DNA of 64,000 nt from Mesorhizobium norvegicum. Lineage in GTDB: Bacteria > Pseudomonadota > Alphaproteobacteria > Rhizobiales > Rhizobiaceae. Positions 25,297-33,857 of this stretch are shown one piece after another. Below the pieces are notes generated by a model. It was not told where the DNA came from, did no database searches, and was given only the letters and a program-made list of their open reading frames with translations. The stretch lies in contig NZ_SMYZ01000004.1 of assembly GCF_004919685.1 (NCBI RefSeq), positions 218,129 through 282,128 on the forward strand, written 5' to 3'. How positions within the stretch are numbered: position 1 is the first letter of the stretch; every line of letters begins with the position of its first letter. The translations under genes and the position numbers were made by a program.

Positions 25297-26355
25297 TCAG
25301 CGCTTGAGGCCGAGTTCGCCGAGGATCTGGCCAATCCGCTCTTCGGATTTGGCGCGAACGTCCGCGAAAGCGACCGGCTTGGAATGCGGCATCGACCAGA
25401 TCGGCTGCAGGCCGGCGGCTGCCTTGTCGGCGAGCGCGCCGTGTTTCTTGACCCAGCCCTGGAAGAGCTTCTTGTTGGCGGCGCCATGCTTCTCGTCATT
25501 GGCGAGCAGGTGCATGAGGTCGATCGTGTTGGCGAGGTTGCGCTCGTAGTCGGCCTCGGCCGCCGAAATCACCGCCGGGGTGATGAAGTCATGGTTGGCG
25601 GCGGCGATCTGCATCAGGAAGCCGGAGCGGAACACTTCGCCCACCAGCGGCTCGAAGACGATGTTGATGGCGAAATACTGCTCGAGATAATCGGTCGCGC
25701 CCATGATGGTCTCGACCGCTTCGCGCGTGCCTTGCCAGTTCTTGTCCTCGAGCCAGGCCTTCTTGCCGAGCTCGTCGTCCCAGTCGGGCAAGTCCATGCC
25801 GATCTCGGCAAGGTAGAGGGTGATGTCCTGGGCGAGCCTGAGCTTGTAGGACGAGTTGGTCAGCGTCGCGTTGTTGATCATCTGGGTGTAGCCGTAACGC
25901 TGCGCCTGCATCAGCGACGTGCCGAGCCCGAATTCGGCGTGTTTCCAGGCGCCGAGCTGCGTCTGCAGGATCTTGACCCAAGCCTTGTCGAAGGTCTTCG
26001 GGGTGCCCGACTTGCGCGCGTTGTTGATGACGCTCTGCACCATCGTCTCGATCTTCGACTGGCGCTGGTAGTGCGTGCGTTCCCACTCCTGGTCGGGAGC
26101 GCGGAAGGCATGCCAGTTGGAACTCTGCGCGGCGGTGTTCTGCTTGACATAGGCGCCCTTGCCGTCGGCGAAGGAGATGATCCAGTCCTGGATCAGATAG
26201 CGTTCCGGGTCGGGCTGGACGTCGACCGTCATGTCCTCGTAGTGGGTGGCGCGCTGGCCTTTCGGGTCGAAATACCGGTATTTCCGGCTGTCGGAGTCGG
26301 CGAAGATTGCCGCGCCGGCGGCTCCTGATCCGACTGAACTCGAGGTTGCAGGCAT
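25297..26355 (-). CDS. mimC: Monooxygenase hydroxylase beta subunit MimC
   Basis: 352 residues from ATG 26355 (GGGAGAGAGACT). This is the ferritin-like small subunit of a soluble di-iron monooxygenase: a KYRYFDPKGQRATHYEDMTVDVQP-type N-terminal arm (given here as positions 25-48), then long helices with AEFGLGTSLMQAQRYGYT, and HDFITPAVISAAEADYERN near residue 265. It has no iron ligand set, as expected of the beta subunit. It packs against MimA in an alpha2beta2 hydroxylase. It is followed 16 bases later by mimD. The order mimA-B-C-D equals that of actinobacterial propane/acetone monooxygenases. Confidence 0.88.
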   Translation of the reverse strand: MPATSSSVGSGAAGAAIFADSDSRKYRYFDPKGQRATHYEDMTVDVQPDPERYLIQDWIISFADGKGAYVKQNTAAQSSNWHAFRAPDQEWERTHYQRQSKIETMVQSVINNARKSGTPKTFDKAWVKILQTQLGAWKHAEFGLGTSLMQAQRYGYTQMINNATLTNSSYKLRLAQDITLYLAEIGMDLPDWDDELGKKAWLEDKNWQGTREAVETIMGATDYLEQYFAINIVFEPLVGEVFRSGFLMQIAAANHDFITPAVISAAEADYERNLANTIDLMHLLANDEKHGAANKKLFQGWVKKHGALADKAAAGLQPIWSMPHSKPVAFADVRAKSEERIGQILGELGLKR

Positions 26356-26402
26356 AGTCTCTCTCCCTTGTTGCAGTTGTGGTTGGCTGTGCGCGGCCGG
26401 CC

Positions 26403-27464
26403 TCAATGAGCCGGCGTTGCACCTGCCGATGTGGTGAACTTGTCGAAGAAGATCCGCTCCGTTTCGAAGCCGTTCATGAACAGGACCGGCTGCAGCGCAT
26501 CGATCATCGGCGGCGGGCCACAGGCATGGACATCGCCCTGCCCATCGACCGCCAGTTGCTTGAGCACGGCGTCGACACTCTGGTGCACGAAGCCGCGTTC
26601 GCCTTGCCATTCGGCGTCGTCGTTCGCGTGCGACAGCACGGGAATGAAGGTGACGTCGGAATGATTGCCCACCAGCTCGGCGATCCTGTCGAGATAGAAC
26701 AGGTCGTTGCGGGTGCGGGCGCCGTAGAAGAAATAGACCGGACGTTTCTCGCCACTCTTCAGGTGATCGTTGAGGATCGACCAGATCGGCGACATGCCCG
26801 AGCCGGCGCCGACCAGGATCAGGGGTCCTTGCCGTTCGTCGCGGCGGAAGCAGGTTCCGTAGGGTCCGACGACGGTGACTTCGGCTCCGGCCTTGATGCC
26901 TCCGGAATCGAGCTCGCCTGAGAACTTTCCCTCAGGGTATTTTTTGATGATGAAGGAGAGTTTTTCGGTTTGGTCCGGCGTATTTGCCATGGAGAACGAG
27001 CGCGTAATCGTCTCCCCTTTTTGCGTGGTAACCGTGATGTCGACATATTGCCCCGCCCAGAACTTCATTGGGGAGCCGAGTTCGATCTCGATGCCGCGAA
27101 TGTCGTGGGTCAGCTGCTCGATGCGAGCAATCCGGCCCTTGTACGTCTTCACGGCGATCGCTTTCGCCAAAATCTCCTCGTCATAGTTGAGAAGCTCGAC
27201 TTCCAGGTCGGAGAAGGCGATGCAGCGGCACAACAAGACGTGCCCGCTCTCCTTCTCCATGTCGTTCAGCGCGAAGGTCGAGTATTTCAGCATGTCGACT
27301 TCGCCTTCGAGCAACACGCTTTTGCAGGCCGAGCATTGCCCTTCCTTGCAGCCGTGCGGCAGGGCGATGCCCTGGCGGAACGCGGCGTTAAGCACCGTTT
27401 CGCCATGCTCGACATCGAATTCGACGCCGACCGGGCTGAGCCTTACCGTGTGGGTTTCCGACAT
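26403..27464 (-). CDS. mimB: Monooxygenase NADH reductase MimB
   Basis: 353 residues from ATG 27464 (GGAGG upstream). An N-terminal plant-type ferredoxin domain binds [2Fe-2S] through Cys39, Cys44, Cys47 and Cys79 (HGCKEGQCSACKS; LLCRC). A FAD domain follows with RSFSMAN and a NAD domain with GAGSGMSPIWSIL near residue 215 and ACGPPPM near 315. It moves electrons from NADH to the di-iron hydroxylase. The length is normal for this group. It sits between the alpha and beta subunit genes, as in Mycobacterium mimABCD. Confidence 0.92.
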   Translation of the reverse strand: MSETHTVRLSPVGVEFDVEHGETVLNAAFRQGIALPHGCKEGQCSACKSVLLEGEVDMLKYSTFALNDMEKESGHVLLCRCIAFSDLEVELLNYDEEILAKAIAVKTYKGRIARIEQLTHDIRGIEIELGSPMKFWAGQYVDITVTTQKGETITRSFSMANTPDQTEKLSFIIKKYPEGKFSGELDSGGIKAGAEVTVVGPYGTCFRRDERQGPLILVGAGSGMSPIWSILNDHLKSGEKRPVYFFYGARTRNDLFYLDRIAELVGNHSDVTFIPVLSHANDDAEWQGERGFVHQSVDAVLKQLAVDGQGDVHACGPPPMIDALQPVLFMNGFETERIFFDKFTTSAGATPAH

Positions 27465-27517
27465 ACGGACCTCCAGTGAAAGGAAGGGGCGGGACGAACC
27501 CGCCCCCCTTTGCCTGA

Positions 27518-29185
27518 TCAGTTGCAGGGGTTGATGGTGAAGCCCTTGGCGTACTCCGCCAGGTGCTTCTCGCGGTCCGCGGGCGACATGGCACGCAGCG
27601 CGTTGAGCGGCGATCCGAGCGTGTTGCCGCGCACGTCGTCGAGCGTCCACATCTCCTTGTCGTCGAAGCGCAGATGCGGCTGCGGAACCAAGGTCTTGCC
27701 GTCGGAACGGACGAAGTTCAGGTCCTTGATCGCATCGGCCAGATCCCAGCCGTCATAGAGCGTTTCCCACTCGCGCTTGCCGCTGAAGCGGCCCATCGCG
27801 GGCGTCGGCCGACCCTGATACTCGTCGGCGAAGGCGACCGTTGCGGTCCACTTGTCAAGTTCGTGGGCGAAGGTGTGGAGCTGGCCGTCGATCTCGCCGA
27901 CCACCATGTCCTCGCGGATCAGGCAGGGAACGAGGCAGGACCAGCAGCGGTGCGGGTAGACGTAGCCGACGTCGCTGTTGAACAGCAGCACCTTCTCGCC
28001 CTTGTGGCTGAGCTTGGCATACCATTTCCAGAAGTCGCCGAACTCGGCATACCAGCCTGGATATTTGTGCTCGAACCACTCGAAGTCCTTGTCGGTCTGG
28101 GCTTCGATGCGCCAGAAATTGACCGGCCAGCCGACCGCGAAGAACTGCCCGACCTTGTGGACGTAGTTCTTCTTGGTGATGCGCTCCCAAGCCGCCTGGA
28201 CGTCGTCGTGATGGACCTTGATGCCGTATTTTTCGAGCGGCAGCATGTAGGTGCGATAGTAGTCCTCATAGATCCAGCGGTGCCACATTTCCGCGTAGGA
28301 CTCCTTGTTCTTGTCGCGGTTGGTGGTGCCGTATTCGATGAAGGTGCCGATGGCGGCATCGACGATGGCGTGGTTCTGCCAGAAGGCGTAGCGCAGGTCG
28401 CGCTCGAGCAAGAGGTGGTTTTCCGGCTCCTTGAGCGCTGCCATCAGCAGCGAGTGGCCATTGCCGATATGCCGGCTCTCGTCGGACTGCACCGACAGGA
28501 ACACCGTCGGCAACGCGTAGTCGCCGTTGCGGGCGGCTTCCGAAGGCATGGCGACGAACAGCGTGTTGGTGAAGGCGGTCTCGGCCACCACGGTCAGGTA
28601 CATGCAGGCGGCGGTCATCGTGTCGCCGGTGATGAAGCCTTCGGCGAACTGCCGGCCGATGGTGGTGGCGTAGCATTTTCCGAAGGCTTCCTCGGTGATG
28701 TCGAAGCCGGCCGGATCGATGTAGTTCTCCATGTACCATTTCTTCAAATTCATCTGGATCGTCGAGTGACGAAACTCGTCGATCATCTGCATGGTGAAGC
28801 CGGTTCTGAGCTCCTCACCAGGCGCGATGCGGGCGACCATCGCCATCGAGCGGGCAGCCGAGATTTCCGGGAAGGGAATGATGGCCAGGAAGAGCTTCAT
28901 CCACTCGACCCAGCGCGGTTCGACGTTGCGGAACATGTCGCCGCGCAGCGCCGCATCAAGAGCGCCATAGACGCGGTTGTCCTTTTCTTCCTGCATCGGG
29001 AAATACGACCGCAGGACCTGCTTCATCGGATCGCGCGGCGTCTTGTTGATCTTGTAGTCGGTCGGAAACGTCATCGCTTCCTGGACGTAGGAAGGATTCC
29101 AGCCGAGATCGGCAATCTTCTTGGTTGCCTCGCCGACGGAGATTCCGCGTTGCGAGGTAATCTTGTTGAGCGTCAGAGACGTCAT
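27518..29185 (-). CDS. mimA: Binuclear-iron propane/acetone/phenol monooxygenase, hydroxylase alpha subunit MimA
   Basis: 555 residues. The six iron ligands are visible: Glu107, Glu137, His140, Glu202, Glu236 and His239 (motifs DEFRH and DESRH). Their spacing of 30, 3, 65, 34 and 3 is identical to that of MmoX of soluble methane monooxygenase, so the active site is complete. Similarity is to the group of MimA/PrmA enzymes that hydroxylate propane, acetone and phenol. Two ATGs are possible, 29191 and 29185; the latter has GGAGG at a better distance (9 bases). It is the first gene of the operon, preceded by a sigma-54 promoter and a leader of about 280 bases. Confidence 0.93.
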   Translation of the reverse strand: MTSLTLNKITSQRGISVGEATKKIADLGWNPSYVQEAMTFPTDYKINKTPRDPMKQVLRSYFPMQEEKDNRVYGALDAALRGDMFRNVEPRWVEWMKLFLAIIPFPEISAARSMAMVARIAPGEELRTGFTMQMIDEFRHSTIQMNLKKWYMENYIDPAGFDITEEAFGKCYATTIGRQFAEGFITGDTMTAACMYLTVVAETAFTNTLFVAMPSEAARNGDYALPTVFLSVQSDESRHIGNGHSLLMAALKEPENHLLLERDLRYAFWQNHAIVDAAIGTFIEYGTTNRDKNKESYAEMWHRWIYEDYYRTYMLPLEKYGIKVHHDDVQAAWERITKKNYVHKVGQFFAVGWPVNFWRIEAQTDKDFEWFEHKYPGWYAEFGDFWKWYAKLSHKGEKVLLFNSDVGYVYPHRCWSCLVPCLIREDMVVGEIDGQLHTFAHELDKWTATVAFADEYQGRPTPAMGRFSGKREWETLYDGWDLADAIKDLNFVRSDGKTLVPQPHLRFDDKEMWTLDDVRGNTLGSPLNALRAMSPADREKHLAEYAKGFTINPCN

Positions 29186-29478
29186 GGTCATAAGCCTCCA
29201 CCAGGTTTGAGCCGCAGGTCCCTTGACCCCGGCATGAAGCGGCACACAGCACCGCCAGTGAGAGTGCGAGCGGCACGACAAAGGGTTGCGCATTCAGGCG
29301 CGACTCATGGTCCGGCCGTTCAAGTGGATCGCGGCAAAGGTTTTCGAGGTATTTTGGCAGGATCCGCGACGCCAACCGCATATGCGATGGGCGTATCGAA
29401 GCGACCCCTGCTTCCTCCGTTCCTTCGTTCTTTTGGCACCGCGTCAAAGCGCGATGGGCTTCTTGTGGAAATGTACAA

Positions 29479-29494
29479 AGCAAGCGCCGTGCCA
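29479..29494 (-). promoter_or_regulatory. Sigma-54 (-24/-12) promoter of the mim operon
   Basis: On the minus strand the sequence reads TGGCACGGCGCTTGCT, an exact match to the consensus TGGCACG-N4-TTGCW. It points towards mimA. The predicted transcript start is about 29468, leaving an untranslated leader of about 280 bases before the mimA start. The activator gene at 17341 carries the GAFTGA loop needed for this polymerase form. Confidence 0.85.
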
Positions 29495-29568
29495 GTTCCG
29501 AAATGGCGCCCATGGCTGGGGCTCAAAACAAAATCGCTGCTCTTGCAACGCATGAGCATACGGCCAAC

Positions 29569-29605
29569 TGTAACGTTCTTTTACATTCGTAACGTACGCC
29601 TGTAA
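29569..29605. promoter_or_regulatory. Candidate enhancer (activator-binding) repeats upstream of the sigma-54 promoter
   Basis: About 75-115 bases upstream of the -24 element, the usual distance for activators of this class, there is an inverted repeat TGTAA-N7-TTACA (29569-29585). It is followed by a second copy of GTAACGT (29589-29595) that ends with GTAA at 29602-29605. GTAACGT thus occurs twice, 19 bases apart. This is a plausible MimR site in an AT-rich stretch; binding is inferred. Confidence 0.5.
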
Positions 29606-29748
29606 TATTTATTGTCTATTCGCAACTGCAATATGTGTAGTTAGCACACGCAGCAGATACGAAAACAAATATCATCTATTCAATTCTACGTCTTTCTCTA
29701 CTATTTGAAGGCGACGCCCATGGACGGGCCTCGCGCTGGAGAGAGACA

Positions 29749-30222
29749 ATGCCGAGCGATAGAGACAGGAGTGGGCCGCCTGGGCCAATGTCCAGCCAGG
29801 CCGACGGCGTCACCGGCGATCTTGTCAGGCTGATGCCGCGCGATCTGGTCTTTGTTATGCGCTTCATGGGCGAGAGCCAACATCGCCTGCAGAGCCACTT
29901 CCAGGACTTCATCCGGGCCGAGCTTGCCGCCGGCGGCGTCACCACGGAAACGCATCCGATGATCCATCTGTTCATCGAAAACCACGCGATCCTGTTGCGG
30001 GACTTCGTGTTTTCCGGCGTTTCGCTGACGCGCCAGTTCCGCGTCGACGAGATCGAGCGCCTGACCGGCGACACGACATCGATGATCCGCGTCGACATCT
30101 GGGATCAGCTCAAGAGCCACATCGAAACGGCCGAAAAACAGTTCCAGTCACAGGCAGGCACGTTGCCAAAATTGCTGTCGGCTTTCGAAAAGCCACCCGG
30201 GCCGTTGGGGAGCAAAAAATGA
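29749..30222 (+). CDS. Unknown 157-residue protein, first gene of a four-gene module
   Basis: ATG 29749 follows GGAGAGAGACA. The product is probably cytoplasmic and mostly helical. A Pro/Gly-rich N-terminus leads to DLVRLMPRDLVFVMRFMGE, a region with HPMIHLFIENHAILL (several His), and DIWDQLKSHIETAEKQFQ before a Pro-rich tail. I recognise no family. The stop overlaps the next ATG (ATGA), so it is co-translated with the coiled-coil protein. The module is divergent from mimA and shares its AT-rich upstream region of about 560 bases, which hints at common control, but no sigma-54 site pointing this way was seen. Confidence 0.65.
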   Translation: MPSDRDRSGPPGPMSSQADGVTGDLVRLMPRDLVFVMRFMGESQHRLQSHFQDFIRAELAAGGVTTETHPMIHLFIENHAILLRDFVFSGVSLTRQFRVDEIERLTGDTTSMIRVDIWDQLKSHIETAEKQFQSQAGTLPKLLSAFEKPPGPLGSKK

Positions 30223-30542
30223 CGGGAGGATCCGATATCGCCAGACGCGACGCGCTGCTCGCCCACCGGCTCGACCTAGTCGCGAGCGTCTCCGCGCTCA
30301 ATGCCGAGGCGCTGCGGCTCAATCAGAAACGCGCCGGCATCGAGATGGATGTGCTGCGCCTGGAGCTGGAAATCGGCAGAAACGGCGCCAGCGAGCAACT
30401 GGTGCGGGACTTGCATGAGGCAGAGCAGAGCGCGGCGGCGGTCATGCAGGCATGCGCGGCGTGCGAGGACCGCATCGTTGCGGCGGAAGGCGATGTCGAG
30501 GACGTTGATCGCCGGCTTGCCGCAACGGCGAACAAGGACTGA
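30219..30542 (+). CDS. Unknown coiled-coil protein (107 residues)
   Basis: Second gene of the unknown module; ATG overlaps the previous stop. The sequence is nearly all predicted coiled coil with heptad-like leucines and charged residues (LLAHRLDLVASVSALNAEAL, IEMDVLRLELEIG), plus two cysteines (MQACAACED). No catalytic motif is present. It probably acts as an oligomerisation or adaptor subunit for its neighbours. Its stop is 13 bases before the beta-propeller gene. Confidence 0.65.
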   Translation: MTGGSDIARRDALLAHRLDLVASVSALNAEALRLNQKRAGIEMDVLRLELEIGRNGASEQLVRDLHEAEQSAAAVMQACAACEDRIVAAEGDVEDVDRRLAATANKD

Positions 30543-30555
30543 CGGGAGAGACGGC

Positions 30556-31680
30556 ATGAACCAGCAGACAATGCAGAACCTGACCTTGTTCGACCTTCTG
30601 GCGCGGAGTTGGCGTCGCCCGTCGGCAATCGCCGATCTGCGCTTCAGCACCGACGGTTCGGCTGTTGCCTTCACCTGTGTGGATGGAACCATCGCCATTG
30701 CCACGGTCGCGGATCACGAGCCGCCGGAAACGCGGATCAGGGTGAGCAACGATCTCGGGCAGACGACGATCCGGCCAAGGGAAAAGCCACCCGTCCCGTT
30801 GATCGCCACGGCGGCATTCGGAGATGGCGATGTCCCGATCGCCGCCTATGCGCATTCCGGCTTTCTGGTCGGCGCGGCCAGCGGCGATGTGCTGCATCTG
30901 GCCGCCGACGGTGAAGCAGCGGCCCCCTCGGTGAGGATCGACGGACCGATCGTCGCCATCGACCACAGCGCCAGGACGGACATGACAGGCATCAGCAATG
31001 GGCATGATGTCTTCCTGTCGCGCGGCCAAGGCGGCGCAGTGCAACTGAAACATGCCGTGACATCGTCCATGGACGCTCTTGCTTTCTCACCTGGCGGGCG
31101 TCGCCTCGCCTGCGGCCTGGATGAGGGACTATCGATCTGGTCTGTCGAAGGCGACGCCGCCTTGATACGCGATGTCTCTTTTCCGGCGCGCCCGGTGTCG
31201 ATCCGCTGGAGTGGCGACGGCACGTGGCTGGCCTGCGGGCTCGAAACCGGAGGCTTTGCCCTGGTCAGCATGGCCGATGGCCGCGCCGACATCGTCACGG
31301 GATTTCCATCGCCGGTGCGGACCGTGTGCTGGAGCCCGGCGAATGCGCTGTTTGCCTCGGGCGCCTTCCGGATCGCTGGCTGGTCGATGACCGCGCCGCC
31401 GGTTGGCGGCGAAACCTCTGGCGCGCTGGAGACGGGTCGCACCGGACTGGTTCTGGTCGAAACGATGGCGGCGCATCCGCAGAAGAAATTGATTGCGGCG
31501 GGTTACGCCAACGGCCGTATCACCGTCGCCGAGATCGGCGCCCGCGACGAACTCCTCGTCAGGCCTTTGGGCAGCGCGGTCACCGCGCTTGCCTGGTCCG
31601 GCGACGGACGGCACCTGGCGGTGGGCGCCGTCGACGGCACTGCCGCGATCGTCACCTTTCCCGCGCAGATGTTCAAATAA
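30556..31680 (+). CDS. WD40-type beta-propeller protein
   Basis: 374 residues from ATG 30556 (GGGAG 8 bases upstream). Repeated blades of the WD40 kind can be seen: IADLRFSTDGSAVAFTCVDG, MDALAFSPGGRRLACGLDEG, VSIRWSGDGTWLACGLETGG, VRTVCWSPANALFASG and VTALAWSGDGRHLAVGAVDG, i.e. about seven blades with the GG/SGDG turns. There is no signal peptide, so it is cytoplasmic. WD40 propellers in bacteria are scaffolds for protein complexes. Here it would bring together the small helical proteins of the same operon. No enzyme domain is attached. Confidence 0.75.
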   Translation: MNQQTMQNLTLFDLLARSWRRPSAIADLRFSTDGSAVAFTCVDGTIAIATVADHEPPETRIRVSNDLGQTTIRPREKPPVPLIATAAFGDGDVPIAAYAHSGFLVGAASGDVLHLAADGEAAAPSVRIDGPIVAIDHSARTDMTGISNGHDVFLSRGQGGAVQLKHAVTSSMDALAFSPGGRRLACGLDEGLSIWSVEGDAALIRDVSFPARPVSIRWSGDGTWLACGLETGGFALVSMADGRADIVTGFPSPVRTVCWSPANALFASGAFRIAGWSMTAPPVGGETSGALETGRTGLVLVETMAAHPQKKLIAAGYANGRITVAEIGARDELLVRPLGSAVTALAWSGDGRHLAVGAVDGTAAIVTFPAQMFK

Positions 31681-31712
31681 CGGACGCAGTCCACATCAAA
31701 CAGGAGGATAGA

Positions 31713-31886
31713 ATGCAGACCGAACTCACCGCAGAGGACGAGAGCAAGGACGAGTTTTTCGAGCGGCTGGCCAAGCTGTCGGAAGAGATGGTGGCCAGGC
31801 ACGGCAAGGATTTCAGCATGGGCGCGCTGGTGCTCGCCGCCCGCTGGATTGCCGAAAACCGCGTCGGCAAGCTGAAGACGAACTGA
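31713..31886 (+). CDS. Unknown 57-residue protein, last gene of the module
   Basis: ATG 31713 has an excellent AGGAGG ribosome site 6 bases upstream. The product is acidic at the N-terminus and helical (DEFFERLAKLSEEMVARH), then KDFSMGALVLAARWIAENRV. No signal peptide is present. The strong translation signal and the position 32 bases after the WD40 gene argue for a real gene. I do not recognise a family. Confidence 0.6.
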   Translation: MQTELTAEDESKDEFFERLAKLSEEMVARHGKDFSMGALVLAARWIAENRVGKLKTN

Positions 31887-31948
31887 ACCAACGAGATTGT
31901 CCGTCTTCGGGCAACGAGGCGAAATGGACAGCGTGGCGCACGACCAGG

Positions 31949-32812
31949 CTATGCGCCAGCTTTTGCATCAGACAATCTTTTGGCGTGCCATCTCAGATGG
32001 TCGTCCATGAATGTCGAAATGAAGAAATACGAGTGGTCGTAGCCGTCCTGCATTCGAAGTGTCAGCGGAATGCCGGCCTTGGCGCAGGCCGCTTCCAGAA
32101 GCCAGGGCCTCAGCCCATCATTGAGAAATCCGTCCGAGGTGCCCTGATCGATGAAAAATTCTGGAAAACGGCGCCCATCCTCGATGAGCGAAGTGGCGTC
32201 GTAGCTGCGCCACGAGGCCTCGTCCTTGCCGAGATATTTTTCGAAGGCCGGCCTCGACCAGCCGGCGGTGGCTGGCTGCACGATCGGCGCAAACGCCGAA
32301 CAGCTTTTGAAGCGTTTCGGGTTTTTCAGGGCAATCGTCAGCGCACCATGGCCACCCATCGAATGGCCAAAGATTGCCTGACGTCCCATGTCGGCCGGAA
32401 ACGCCTGCGCGATCAAGGCCGACAGTTCCTCTGTGATGTAAGAGTACATGCGATAGTTCTTCGCGTAAGGCTCCTGCGTCGCATCGAGGTAGAAGCCAGC
32501 GCCGCTGCCAAACTGCCAATTGTCCTTCTCGTCAGGAATATCGGTGCCGCGGGGACTGGTGTCGGGACAGACGACGATCAGGCCAAGCTCCGCGGCCATC
32601 CGCCTGTACTCGCCCTTGTCCATCACATTCGCATGGGTACAAGTGAGGCCGGAGAGGTACCACACAACCGGGCAAGGTGTTTCACGAGCCTGCGGCGGCA
32701 CGAAAACGGCAAAATTCATGTCGCAGGCGCAGGCCTCCGAAGCATGGGAATAGACGCCCTGCACGCCGCCATGCGACTTGGCAGCGGAGATGACCTTCAT
32801 CTGTTCTGACAC
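31949..32812 (-). CDS. fghA: S-formylglutathione hydrolase
   Basis: 287 residues from GTG 32812 (GGAG 8 bases upstream); an ATG at 32800 would give 283. It hydrolyses S-formylglutathione to formate and glutathione, the second step of glutathione-dependent formaldehyde oxidation. The esterase-D fold shows the nucleophile motif FGHSMGGHGA with Ser in GHSMGG, an Asp in FIDQGTSDG and the His of DGYDHSYFFI, completing the triad. The N-terminal GGVQGVYSHASEACAC is highly typical. No formaldehyde dehydrogenase gene is next to it. A link to the neighbouring mim genes would need formaldehyde as a by-product and is only a guess. Confidence 0.92.
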   Translation of the reverse strand: MSEQMKVISAAKSHGGVQGVYSHASEACACDMNFAVFVPPQARETPCPVVWYLSGLTCTHANVMDKGEYRRMAAELGLIVVCPDTSPRGTDIPDEKDNWQFGSGAGFYLDATQEPYAKNYRMYSYITEELSALIAQAFPADMGRQAIFGHSMGGHGALTIALKNPKRFKSCSAFAPIVQPATAGWSRPAFEKYLGKDEASWRSYDATSLIEDGRRFPEFFIDQGTSDGFLNDGLRPWLLEAACAKAGIPLTLRMQDGYDHSYFFISTFMDDHLRWHAKRLSDAKAGA

Positions 32813-32974
32813 GTGCTTCTCTCCGCCAATTTCAAACGCCAACCACGGGTGGTGTCTACGGCATCGGTTGGGATCGCGGCAACCCTGGTGAATCGACCGG
32901 GGGCGCGACAGCCAACGGTCACTTTGCCGGCGTTGGACGCACTCGAATTAACCGAGCGTCCCGGCGCCGGGCCA

Positions 32975-33808
32975 TCACAATTTGGGACGCCCTGGAGCCG
33001 GAAAAGTGCTGACGCTAACCACCGTCACTTTTCGCTCGGCGGAGCGCAAGGACGAAAGTGCGTCCTGGGAGATGCCCTCGTCGGTGATCACCTCGTCGAT
33101 CTCGGAAATATCCGAAAGCGTACAGAAGCCCGGCGCGGTGAACTTCGAGCTGTCGACGAGCAGGATCGTCTTGCGGGCGGACGAGATCATGGCGCGCTTG
33201 AGCGACGCCACCTCCAGCGACGTTTCCGTCAGCAGCGTGCCCGTCACAGCCGAAGCACCGGTCATGCAGAGGTCGGCATGGAGCGTCTTGATGAAGCTCT
33301 CGCCCGGCTCGCCGGCAAGGTGCCGGTAGCCGGGGCGGACGGTGCCGCCGGGCAGGATGATGCGCCAGGATTTGATGTCGGCCGCGAAATCGGCGATCTG
33401 GAGACTGTTTGTCACCACCGTCAGCGGCAAATCCCGCTCGGCGGCGGCGCGCACCACCTCCATGACGGTCGAGGAACTGTCGAAGATGACACTGTCGCGA
33501 GCGCTCAGCCGCTGCGCCGCTTCGCGGCCGATCGCAACCTTTTCGGCATGCTGCAGCTCCGCATTGACGGTCATCTCGCGTTCGAAGGTGGCGCGCATCG
33601 GCTGCAGCAGGTGCGCCCCGCCATGGGTCCGCTCGAGATACCCCTTTTCCATCAGATGTTCGAGATCGCGCCTCACCGTCGATTGCGATCCGCCGATCGT
33701 GTCGGCGAGCTCCTGGATGCTGGCCGCGCCGCTGACGCGCAGGTGCTCCAGGATCAGCGCCTGCCGTTTGGCAGGAACGATATCGACGCGTTTGCTCGGA
33801 GACTCCAT
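32975..33808 (-). CDS. DeoR/GlpR-family transcriptional regulator
   Basis: 277 residues. The N-terminal winged helix is typical (RQALILEHLRVSGAASIQEL, then GGSQSTVRRDLEHL, and YLERTHGGAHLL). The C-terminal DeoR sensor domain follows: IFDSSSTVMEVV, VVTNSLQIA, and ILPGGTVRPGY, which bind a phosphosugar. It is the last gene of the minus-strand operon with the SDR and the ADP-type sugar kinase, so it most likely represses this operon and the divergent transporter genes in answer to a sugar phosphate made by them. Confidence 0.87.
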   Translation of the reverse strand: MESPSKRVDIVPAKRQALILEHLRVSGAASIQELADTIGGSQSTVRRDLEHLMEKGYLERTHGGAHLLQPMRATFEREMTVNAELQHAEKVAIGREAAQRLSARDSVIFDSSSTVMEVVRAAAERDLPLTVVTNSLQIADFAADIKSWRIILPGGTVRPGYRHLAGEPGESFIKTLHADLCMTGASAVTGTLLTETSLEVASLKRAMISSARKTILLVDSSKFTAPGFCTLSDISEIDEVITDEGISQDALSSLRSAERKVTVVSVSTFPAPGRPKL

Positions 33809-33857
33809 GCTTCACCCGCTTGATGGCCGACAGCGAGGTCGACAGATTGATCGATCT

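Noticed and set aside
29434..29449. TGGCAC at about 29435 on the plus strand as a second sigma-54 promoter
   Set aside because: No TTGC-like -12 element at the correct spacing.
27563..29605. Open frame of 680 codons on the plus strand opposite mimA
   Set aside because: It is antisense to a monooxygenase subunit with all six iron ligands. It also reads across the sigma-54 promoter.
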